A stretch of 64,000 nt of DNA, taken from contig JAOWBW010000429.1 in assembly GCA_026119855.1 (NCBI GenBank), positions 806,001 to 870,000 on the forward strand, given 5' to 3'. The translations under genes and the position numbers were made by a program. Each line of letters starts with the position of its first letter. The stretch's first letter is position 1. This document shows, piece by piece, positions 35,891 through 46,700 of the stretch. The notes below the pieces were generated by a model. It saw only the letters and a program-made list of their open reading frames with translations. It did not search any database and had not been told where the DNA came from. Origin of the DNA: Campanula takesimana. Lineage: Eukaryota > Streptophyta > Magnoliopsida > Asterales > Campanulaceae.

Positions 35891-36604
35891 TCCAAAAATA
35901 TATAGTATTACATGAAAAGACTATATAATTATCCAACAAAAATAAACAAAATCCTAATCAAAACCTAATTATTATCTTTGAATAATAGCTGTCAATTTCG
36001 CTTGTCATGATGCACCATTTGGTTACATGACCTGCATAATCTCTTAGCCTTTTCCTTTTGAGCTACCGACTTCTCCGCTGCACTCAAAATCCTCTTCCTC
36101 CCACACCCTTTGTTACGACCTTCATTAGGAGGCTTGAATGTAATTTCATCAGGAATATCCGTACCAATTAAGTTTTCAATAACAGTTTTGTTCTTCTGGC
36201 AAATATTTGTACCTCTGTGTTCTCTTAATTCATGCTTCAAGTCCTTCAAAACCTTTGCGATGTGATCCAAATCCTCACCATCCTTACCAACTAACCCCAT
36301 ACATGTGTTGAAATCAAACCAAATCTCATTCACTTTTGCCCCAAACGCCTCCATTCTAACACAATCTGTTGATACGCTATCAACCACCGCACTTGACCCA
36401 CGGCGCTTTGCATTCTTCGTCCACCGATTGAGGACATGGTCTCTAGGAATCTTAGCTGCATTAACAAGCTTTAAGGCAAAAAAAGCGTGTCTGCACAAAA
36501 TTCTAATTCTTTCAAATAGTTTACACGAACACTACACGTGATTAGTTTCTAACAAGTGCTTTACCTGTGTAATATTCAGAAGCTAAATTAGTACAAAATA
36601 TAGC

Positions 36605-36890
36605 AGCTGAACATTGCATTGGATACAATAGATAAATTCCTAGTGCATCTAATAGCAATGTTTCAACATTGCTGTTGGATACAATAGGGAAGTAGCTAGT
36701 GTATCCAATAGCAATATGTATGAACATTGCATTGGATACAATAGCCAAATAGCTATTGTATCCAACAGCAATGTGTGAACATTGCTGTTGGATACAATAG
36801 GTGTTTTGGTATTGTATCTAACTGTATTGTTATCAACATTGCTGTTGGATACAATAGCTAAAATTGCTATTGTATCTAAGAGCAATGTGT
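36605..36890. repeat. Palindromic GGATACAATAGC array 10
   Basis: About five units fill the last intron (36532-36926) of the transposase gene. Confidence 0.9.
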
Positions 36891-37544
36891 CAAAAAAAAT
36901 GTTATTTACATAAAAAAAAATGTTACCTCAAATTCTTTCCCTTTTGCTTTCCCATCTGTCAACACCAAGTTCTTAACGGAATCGTCACCGGCCATAGATT
37001 TCATCCCCAAACTGTAACACGCTTCTTTAATTTCATCCTGAACCATATAAAAAACCTCTCGTGTGTAGATTTCTGCTGCATCTTTCTCGATCAACAATGG
37101 AGTCACAGTCTTGGGAAGTTGTGTCAAACAGTCGTGGCTCAATCGTCTATTGGTCTGACGTTGCTTGTCCATTGCTGTCTCAAAACGTACGTAAAACTCC
37201 GTCAATGTGTCCTTCTGCTTCGTGTACTTACCAAAAAATGCATTGGCGCTTTCTGACAACGACGTTGTACGTAATATCCCGAGCAATGGATCATCACTAA
37301 AATATGCAGGAATCCAGCTACTACTATTCTCAAACATAGTCGATAACCACTCATTCTCTTGTAAACCAAATTCTTCTATGACTGCTTTCCATCCCTCTTC
37401 AAATTCTGATGCATTTAGGCAATTGTCCCAAACGAAACATTTAATCTTTGACATCAAATCAGCCTCCTTGCACAAATGAGGACCAACCTGCACAAAAAAA
37501 GTTAATTACCAACTTCATAGAAGCATAATATTATATTTAACAGT

Positions 37545-37615
37545 TTGATACATTACATAAAATAGCTAGTGTATCCAAGTGCAATCTTCAACAATACACT
37601 ATTCTAGATACTATA
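37545..37615. repeat. Palindromic array 11 (single relic unit)
   Basis: One diverged unit (gatacattacataaaatagctagtgtatccaa) in the short transposase intron 37488-37630. Confidence 0.6.
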
Positions 37616-37959
37616 CGACACTTTGATTACCTTTGTTGGAAGTTTGTTCATGATATGCCACATGCACCAACGATGCCTCGTTGAAGTGAAAACTGCAGGT
37701 ATTGCCTGCTTCATAGCAGGGCATTGGTCCGTAATTAAGCAAAGTGGTTCCCGACCCATTGCGTTTAAAAACGCTTGAAAAGCCCAAGTGTAGTGAGGAA
37801 TATCTTCTCTTGAAAGTAACCCTGCTGCAAATGTCACACATTTCCTATGATTATCCACACCGCAAAATGGCACAAATACCATATTGTACCTGATTTGAAC
37901 ATACATAAAGAAAATCATGAAGCAAATAATAAATATCAACATAGATTCAATATTAATAA

Positions 37960-38480
37960 CTCAACATTGTTGTTGGATACACTAACATTGCTGTTGGATA
38001 CAATAGCTAAATTGCTACTGTATCCAATAGCAATGTTATAACATTTTTGTTGGATACACTAGGTGTTTGGCTAATGTATCCAATATTTGCTGTTGGATAC
38101 ACTAGTTAAATTGCTACTGTATCCAATAGCAATGTTTCAACATTGATGTTGGATACAATAGGGAAGTAGCTAGTGTATCCAATAGCAATATGTATGAACA
38201 TTGCATTGGATACACTAGCTAAATTGCTACTGTATCTAACAGCAATGTGTCAACATTGCTGTTAGATACACTAGCTAAATTGCTACTGTATCCAATAGCA
38301 ATGTGTCAAACATTGCTGTTGGATACACTAGCTAAATTGCTACTGTATCTAATAGCAATATCTCAACATTGCTGTTGGATACACAACCTAACATAGCTGT
38401 TGTATCCAACAGTATTGTTGAAACAATACACTTGCATATACTTAGATACACTCAATGGATAGCTCTTGTATCCAATAGTA
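37960..38480. repeat. Palindromic GGATACAATAGC array 12
   Basis: About nine units, mostly of the form ttggatacactagctaaattgctactgtatccaatagcaatgt, fill the transposase intron 37890-38502. Confidence 0.92.
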
Positions 38481-39404
38481 TAAAATATTCAAAAACACTT
38501 ACTTATTTGTGCCAAATGTCGCATCAAATGAGATAACATCACCAAATACTTCATAGTTTCTACGGCCTATAGGATCAGCCCAAAATAACTTAATCAAACG
38601 ACCTGATTGATCAGCTTCATATTCATAATAAAAAGAACCAGTCTGCTCCTTCTTAGCCTTAAACTTGTCCAAAATTATCTGAGCATCCTTCTCCCCAATA
38701 CCTTGCTTAAAATCCCTGCTCCAATTCCTAAAATCTCTCACAGTAGCTCCAACATTTTCATATCCACCAACCAACTCTTTCATCAAACCATGAGCTTGTG
38801 ATGCACCTATTTTCACCTTAGATGCATCAAATGCAAAAATTTTATGCGCCAATGACATTTCCCTACCAAAACGTAAAAAATGCCTACAATTTGGAGCAAC
38901 AGTTTATGATTATGCCGCTCAACAAATTTATACACAACTACCCCACCCTTCTCATCATAACCAGACAACTTCAGTCCAATCATCGCTTTACAATCACATC
39001 TAGAAAACATCATCTTTCGACCTTGTTTACTGCTCTCACCATCAGTATAATCAGATTTTTTTACTTTATTATCAATCACCCCTGCCCTATGGCAAACATA
39101 ATACTTCAAACTCGTTCTTCCATTACTTGATATCTTAACAGTACTACGACGAACATCAAAACCACACACACGACCATATGCCTCGTAAAAACAAAAACCA
39201 TCATCATAACTTGCAAAACACTGACCAATAACTGGCTTATAAACATCATCGCACACATGAACCCAATACCGACTTTCTTTTGGTGTTACAATCAACTTCG
39301 AGCAAGCATCATCGCTATCAGCAGAGTAATATCCAACAATATTATCACTTCCAACGCCAAAATGATTACTTCCAAAAGCTACAACAACAACAAAAAAGTG
39401 TTAA

Positions 39405-39775
39405 TAATGTTGTTGGATACAATAGGTGTTTGCCTATTGTATCTAACTGAATTCTTATCAACATTGTATTGGATACAATAGCTATTTTGTTGTTGGATAC
39501 ATATAGTTGTTTGCCTATTGTATCCAATACCAACAATCTTCATAGATTGTTGTTGGATACAAATAGTTGTTTGCCTATTGTATCCAATACCAACAATCTT
39601 CATACACTGCTGTTGGATACAATAGGTGTTCTCCTATTGTATACAATACCAACAATCTTCATACATTGCTGTTGGATACAATAGCTATTTGGCTAGTGTA
39701 TCCAAGGGCAATGTGTGTCCACATTGCTGTTGGATACAATAGCTATTTGGCTAGTGTATCCAAGGGCAATGTTGC
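39405..39775. repeat. Palindromic GGATACAATAGC array 13
   Basis: About six units fill the first transposase intron (39379-39821). Some carry the spacer ccaataccaacaatcttcata, repeated three times. The two units nearest the gene start are almost identical to those of array 1 at the opposite end. Confidence 0.92.
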
Positions 39776-40129
39776 ACAAAAACAATCGATTATAAAATAA
39801 AATCATATTAACAGCAAAAACCTGAATTTGAAGCTTGATTTTCTTCCATCAAACAATATCTGCAACATCAAAAAAAAAAAAAAAAACAAAAAAAAAAAAA
39901 CTCAAACAATATCTAAATTATAAATTATGATTAACAATACAAAAAAGATAAAAAAAATTAAACACACAAACGAACCAGATTTTAATTGCGAATACGTCAG
40001 AAAAACTGAATCAGGCGAAAACCTGACGTCGGAAAAGGAGAATCAGCCGAAAAATCCGACGTCGGAAAAGGAGAATCAGGCGATTAAACCCGACGACCTT
40101 CGTATATTTCTCTCTCCTCTCCAACGACA

Positions 40130-40305
40130 AGACGGACTCGATCTAAACCTAAATATACAATGACAAAGTTACCCTTGATGTTAAGCCTTATTTCAAAATT
40201 GCCACCGCATGTCAACCTTTTAAGTTCCAATCTGAACCGTTCTCTATTTTCTAATCTAAGGGCTACAATTGGTTCTCATGATATTTGGGTTCTCATTTGA
40301 GCACC

Positions 40306-40308
<3 letters not shown>
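40130..40308 (-). repeat. Right terminal inverted repeat of the giant MULE
   Basis: Read on the minus strand it starts at taggtgctcaaatgagaacc and continues with atgagaacca, cccttagattag and gcggtggcaattttga, matching the left end. It lies upstream of the transposase ATG (39849). A duplicated segment of about 30 bp (tcggaaaaggagaatcag) occurs just inside, at 40029-40080. Confidence 0.85.

Positions 40309-40346
<38 letters not shown>
40309..40346. repeat. (TA)19 microsatellite, right border of the giant TIR element
   Basis: Uninterrupted TA run directly outside the right TIR, of the same length class as the left-hand run. Confidence 0.9.
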
Positions 40347-40352
<6 letters not shown>

Positions 40353-40709
40353 GAGTTGTTAATTTGTTGCATTCTTAATATATTAAGATAATAATGATGC
40401 AGTGATACCTCTTAAACTGAATTGTTATGCTAACACTTATTTTAATGACATTAATATCTTTGTGATTGCTTTCTTTCGAAGACAGTTTAGAAGAGCGGTC
40501 GAGAAGAACATCACTTGTATCATAAATGAACTTTTCTATACAGTTTTCATAATATCATTAAGATTGCTATAAGTTCCTAACTAGTACTGTAATTGTTATG
40601 ATCACTGTACTTTACAGCATATTATACCAGCATGATTTTCTCACTATATATATACATATATATATATAGATGCATTATGCTGTATGTATCAATATACAGC
40701 ATGAAAGAT
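40347..40709. other. Intergenic region downstream of the U-box kinase gene
   Basis: AT-rich sequence with a second short TA run near 40645-40668. I see no gene. Confidence 0.6.
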
Positions 40710-43700
40710 TCAGGGCTGTTGCATCCATTCTTGAATAGCAGAATAAAGGGCGGAATTAGGGAGTAGAGTACAATGTTCCAGCTTAAGGTTTGTCATGGGT
40801 GAAGTCTTGTGTCCACTATTCAACCATCCTTTAATGGCATCCGCTTCGTATGTAAAACCATCTGCAGCTATGTATGGATCCTTCATAACTTCCTGCAAAT
40901 CCAAATAAAAGAAATAAAGAAAACGACACAAAGGCAACCAACTCTGTATCAATCAGACGATCTACCTCAACCATAGTATGATATAGGAAAAATCTACCCA
41001 TATACTGAAAACAGTAATAAAAATAATATTAAAGCGCTTTGCAATACACCACGGATACATTGATATGCGCAGTGGCGGATCCAAGCTTTATGTATATGGG
41101 TGCAAGTGCACCCTTGGTCTAGTTTAGTGGTTAAAGTGCTACACTTTTAACCTTGTGGATGTGTGTAACAATCATTTTCCCCCTACAAATTACATTTCGA
41201 AGCTTTATAATGTAATTTGTGTGCCCACTTAAAAATGTTATAAATTCACCTGATATATACTCTCTCCATGCACAAAATTCTTTCTTGGGTGTGTCATTGA
41301 TAAGACACATTCTTAAAATGGAAATTTTATATAATATGAGACCCACTTGTCATAGTCACAACAACTACCTGCTATTATTCCCTACCCCATTTTCTCTCTC
41401 TTACCTCACCTTTTATACTCACAACAAACGCTCACTACTATTATCTCCTTAATTCTCGTGCACACTCAAAAGTATGCATATTGTTATGGGACCGAGGGAG
41501 TATGTACTATCCAACACTTCAATGTGTGTGTGTTTTATAGGTGCTAAATACCTGGAAAATGGGGCAGACAAAATAGGAGGGGGCACGGCGATGACCTACA
41601 GACTCGAGTTGTACTGTGGCAGTATGTAGATCTCTCATCGGCTCGATTACTGGCCAAACGTCCAATGCAAGGTCTGGTCGATCCAAAGGGTTTTTCTCAC
41701 AGCACCTCAAACCCAATTCAGCCAACTGTTTTGCTTGCTTGATTGGCCAATCCCCACCCGAAGAGTCTAAGACCGTATTAAAGTTGCCATTTTCTAGTGC
41801 ACATTTCACATCTCTCAAGACCCCTGAGGCTTGCCTTCCGGTCAATATTTGTAACAACACAATCCCGAACGAGTAGATGTCTGAACGTGCGGTAAGCTCA
41901 CTAGTTACAAGAAATTCCGGGTCCGTATAAACGGAAACGTCTTCATGGGTCCTACAACCAGGAATTAGATTATAGATTCCATAATCGCTTAGTTTGCTGA
42001 CATAGTTTTTGTCAAGAAGTATATTGGAGAGGTTTATATTCCCGTGAATGGAAGGAGGTTTATTGGAGTGGAGAAAGATTAGGGCAGAACATATCTCGGC
42101 AGCAATCCTTATACGGGTTTTCCATGGGAGAGGTGGGGTTTTGACCTGTTGACCAAGGTGATCTTTGAGGCTTCCATTTTCAAGATACTCGAGTATAAGT
42201 GACCTAGATTCTGGACAGGTTCCGATCAGCGTAACAAGGTTTGGATGCCTTACCCTGCTCAGAATTTCCACCTGTATAAAACCAACAAAGGTGACCTCAA
42301 TGAAGAAACAAGAATGATTATTTTCAGTTTTAGAGTCAAAAGACTTAAATACGTGATGAGTACATGACCAATTTTCGTTAGTTTTTTAACGTCCCTTGGA
42401 AACAGGGTGCAAAGTGGGACGATTTTAAACATGAGATACCACTTGGGGACGAAATTCATGCGAGGGTGCAAAGTGGGAAATGGTGTGTACTATGGGGGTA
42501 TAAATGTAGTTGGGCCTTATTTTCAAGGTGTTCAGTAAAAGTTTACCTCGTGTTTAAATTCTGCATCGCTTTGAGAACCAACAGAGGGTAACATCTTTAT
42601 AGCTACCTTCATATGTTGAAGGATGCCCTTATAAACACTCCCATATCTCCCTTCTCCAATCTTACTGGACGGATCGAAATCTTGAGTAGACCCAATTATA
42701 TCAAAGAATGAGGGTGTAAGGAACTGGGCCCTACAAAAGCTCGAGCTGTCTTTTTCTACCAATTTCCTTAATTGATTTATTTCTACTATTGCATTGTCAC
42801 GGTCTTCCCGCAGCTGATCCCTTCTTTCCTTGAATGTGATCAAGAGATCTACTGCTTGAATAATTTTCTCTTCTAACTCCTCCTTCACACACTGACTTTT
42901 TCTGATTCGGGCCTCGAGGACTGGATTCTGATCTCGAACCATTTGGAGTTCTTTAATGCATTCCTCTCGTTGATTGATCATTTTATCCAGTTCTTGCTTT
43001 AGTGTTTCCAAAATTTCCTCCATTTCTTTTCTTTGGGTAGCTTCCTTCTTCCATGAACTTTCCGATGCTTCTGCCTATAGAAAATAAAAAAGCAAGAGTT
43101 GCAAGGTAAGAATCAAATTACGCTTACACCCCCGATGTATCCACCAAATCCAACTTTGCACCACATTTTGAAAAGTGAGTCTGTTTGGTACTTTGCTTTT
43201 GAAATTGTCCCACTTTGCACCCTGACACTCAATTGGCCAGGGGTAAAATGGGATGATTTGGAAAGTGTCAGGGGTAAAGTTAGATGATTTGAAAATTGAA
43301 GTACCAAATAGACACACTTTTCAAAATTGGGTGCAAAGTGGGATTTGATGGATAATTTGGGAGGGGGGGGGGGGGTTATTGTAATTTGGCCCAAGGTAAG
43401 CTGGTAAAATAAGATTTTAGCAGGGTCTCAATTAAGGGAATAAAATAAAAGGAAAAACTATGAACAATGAAGAAAAGATCAGAAAGCGTTATAGAAGTTG
43501 AAATCTCACTATGCGTAAAGCATCTATGGCATCTTCTTCAGCTTTCAACGTTTGACTGCCTCTTGAAATGCTTCCTGTTTTGAGTTCTCCGCATCTTTCA
43601 CAGCATGATCTAATTTATCATGCAAATTTCCAGAAGATTGTCCATGAGATTTTTCATCCTGGAATAATGCGTGAACACTAGTTAAGGCCATGAAAGAAAA

Positions 43701-46700
43701 AGAAAAGCTATGAGCTAGGAAGAAAAGATCAGAATATGTCATGAAAGATGAAATCTGACCATGCATAAAACGTCTATGGCATCCTCTTCAGCTTTCAAAT
43801 GTTTCACCGACTCTTGAAATGCTTCATGTCTTGAGTTCTCAGCATCTATCATAGCATGATCCAGTTTACCATGCAAATGGCCATAAGATTGTCCTTGAGA
43901 TTTTTTATCCTGGAATAATGCATGAACCCTAGTCAAATATATTCCAAAAGGGCATTCTTATTTGGTTCATGTCCACTCATGTCCTAACCCCTAAGAGGTG
44001 GCCCCCACACCTAGGGCTTCATAACACGCAAGAACTTAGGCTTGATCCCTTCCCATTCCCATATTCTAAATAATATGAATGCTTTGTGAGAGAGAGAGAG
44101 AGAGAGAGAGAGATTAGCATCCAAGAAACAGATAACTTCTTCAAGACTGAGTACTTCAAAGGATGATTTGTCAATTTGAATTAGTCTTAACTAAAAGGAA
44201 AAAAATTCACTTGTCCGTACAAAATTCTAAAAGTTGTAGTTGAAAAGATTTTTAATGTAGTTCAGAGTTTTATTACTTGTTTAAATATTGAATATTGACT
44301 TGATATAAATACTTGATACCTATATAAATGCACATTGCTGACTTTCTAAAACAGAAACCGACTATTTTTTAGGATAATGTAATGCAACTAGACAAAATCT
44401 TAACATACCAGCACCATAACAGATGACGAGTGAAATAGATGGCCCGCAGATTCATGAGGTGAAAATAATGGTAAACCCTTCTCTTCATTACCGTTCATCA
44501 ACAAGGGGGTTGATTTTGAACGCTCAAACTCCTTGAAAGTGTTATCATCTGCTGAATGACTTTGTGGGAACGATATGTCTTTGGCACTTACTGGAGCAGA
44601 CAATGCTACAATGCTCCCCACATTAGAGCTAACGTTGGCAGACCTTTCTCTGCAAAAGGAAACACAATCTTTGTTAATAAAAGTTGATCATGATCTTAAT
44701 TTAGGTCAAATATAGTACTCCCTATGTCCCGAAATGATATTCTCATGTGCAATTTTTCGTTGTCCCAAAAAGTTCTTCTCATTTCTATAATTTAGGCTTA
44801 AATGTCCATAAACACAACATGGCTAGTGAAGCAAGTGTTGATATCCTTAAAAAGTTTGAATGGTCAAATGGGAAGATCATTTTGGGACAGAGGAAGTATT
44901 TCCAAGTACTAATTGCTCAAGTTCATATTTAGGAAAGGTATACTTGATCGGGATTGTTACCTTGTATAGATGAGGCATCCCTTGCAAGTAAACCATATAT
45001 GACAAGAATCTGGGGCGTTTTGGCACACATATATTGCTTTATCAGACTTGAGCTCCGACATTTCCCTGCGATCTTAATGAGCTTGTTTTAGCATATACAC
45101 AACAGGAAAACGAGGAGAAAAAAGAGAGGCAAGTACTAGTCATGCAGACTGACACATGTTAGAGCTGTTCAATAAGTCGAGCCAGCCTGAGCTCAGCTGT
45201 TTAAAGCTCACAGCCTCAACTAAGTTAGATTCCTTTTGGAGGTCAAACATGATTTATGGCCGCTAGAACAAGCTCGATAAATCACAAATACATACATTTT
45301 ATGTACTTTTCAAAAGATTTTAAATTTAAAATACTCCCTTTGTCCCAAAATGATCTTCCCATTTGACTATTTAAACTTTTTAAGGATATAACACTTGCTT
45401 CACTACCCATGTTTTATTTATGCACTTTTAAGCCCAAATTGTAAAAATGGGAAGAACTTTTATGGACAATGAGAAATGGCAAATGAGAAGATCATTTTGG
45501 GTCGGAGGGAGTGTACTTTGTATGGGGCTCAAGTAAAGTTTGACCACGTTTCATTCTTCAATGGAGTTATTTTAGCCAACAATGGCAAAACCTTCAATGA
45601 AGCCCAATGTCTATCTATTTAAGCTTTTCTTATGCGAAATATCACAAACCTATGATTTAATTTAAGTCTGCATATGAAATGAAACGAAACATATTACAAG
45701 CATAAAAAATCAAAGTAACATGTATTGTACCTCGAATATTGCTTCTCTGCTGCTGCTCCCATAACAAGCCATCTAATGCCATACCGAGCAACTGTTTGCA
45801 CAATACCTTTTTCTACATTGTCCATTTCCATCCACAGTTTATCCCCTTGAACCTGTCAAGGTACAATAGACCAATATTTAAAGAACGGCCAATAATTTAA
45901 TTAAAATACAACATGAAAAGGACATATATTAGACATGTAAGAAAAAGATAAGGCTTTTCTCAAATTATAAATAAAGGCTGTCAACCTCTGTTACCCGGAC
46001 TCTTCAAATATGTTGAAGTACCCGTGTCCGATACGTGTCGTATCCGACACGACACCCGGACACCTGCTTTTTCATTCAGATCCGACAAGAAAAATTTGAA
46101 AGAAAAAAGGAGTGAGTTGACTTCATTTATAAAGATTTTACAAATTTTGATGTTGTTTTACTTAATTATACAATATATCTTAGTAAAAAAGGAGTGAGTT
46201 GACTTCATTTATAAGTAAAGTATAAATAGTCTATTTATACTATTTTGATTTGTCCTGAAATAATGCTCGTATCCTGTACCCGTGTCCAAATTTAGGACGG
46301 TGTCCCAGTGTCCAAAATTATTAAGAAAATTGTATCCGACACTAAGATCCGTATCCGTGTCGGATCCCAGATACCGTGTCCAGGTAACATAGCTGTCAAC
46401 TGTCTAAAGCCAATCAAAATACAAAGGTAATGGGATGAAAAAGGATTAAGAAAGATAAGAGAAAGAAACAGTATACCATTGACTTGGAAAGAATGAGAAG
46501 ATACTGATTTAATAGTTTGTGCAGTCTTTGCCGTTCGAGTTCTCTGCATACTTTAACAGCCTGTTGCTTAAGCTTGCTAGGAGAGAGCTTTCCATCCACT
46601 GAAAACAAGCCAGTAACATAAGCACATGGCCACATGATAAAAGAACAGGATATAATATATTATCATTGCACAAATAAAAATAAATAAATAAATTTCATGA

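Larger units (their letters stand above)
35992..39849 (-). pseudogene. FAR1-related MULE transposase, one frameshift
   Basis: Exons 39849-39822, 39378-38503, 37889-37631, 37487-36927 and 36531-35992, all GT/AG. The ATG reads MEENQASNS. Exon 2 has a FAR1 DNA-binding domain (CFASYDDGFCFYEAYGR, WRKY/GCM1-like cysteine and histidine pattern ending VERHNHKLL). The MULE domain has the DDE triad in VISFDATFGTNKY, LITDQCPAMKQAI and SLSESANAFFGKY, and the conserved RWCMWHI. The SWIM zinc finger is CSCKLFERIRILCRH. A basic tail with CRSCNQMVHH ends the protein. The frame changes by one base near 38900, between HNHKLL and the expected RHFLRF segment, consistent with a 1-bp deletion. All other junction phases agree and give about 754 residues. 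It would bind and cut the TIRs in the nucleus. Either a recent pseudogene or a sequencing error. Confidence 0.85.
8782..40308. mobile_element. Giant MULE-type TIR transposon with convergent Ulp1-like and transposase genes
   Basis: The two ends are imperfect inverted repeats over about 150-200 bp. Both contain tgagaacc, atgagaacca, ccttagattag and cggtggcaattttga in the same order. Both ends abut (TA)n tracts. A Ulp1-like gene starts inside the left end and a FAR1/MULE/SWIM transposase gene starts inside the right end; they converge near 35-36 kb, as mudrB and mudrA do in MuDR. Without the nested retrotransposons (17318 to about 34783) the element is about 14 kb. Known MULEs usually make 8-11-bp target duplications. 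Insertion into (TA)n is known for some plant families such as rice Micron MITEs. Introns and spacers are filled with palindromic arrays. Confidence 0.85.
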
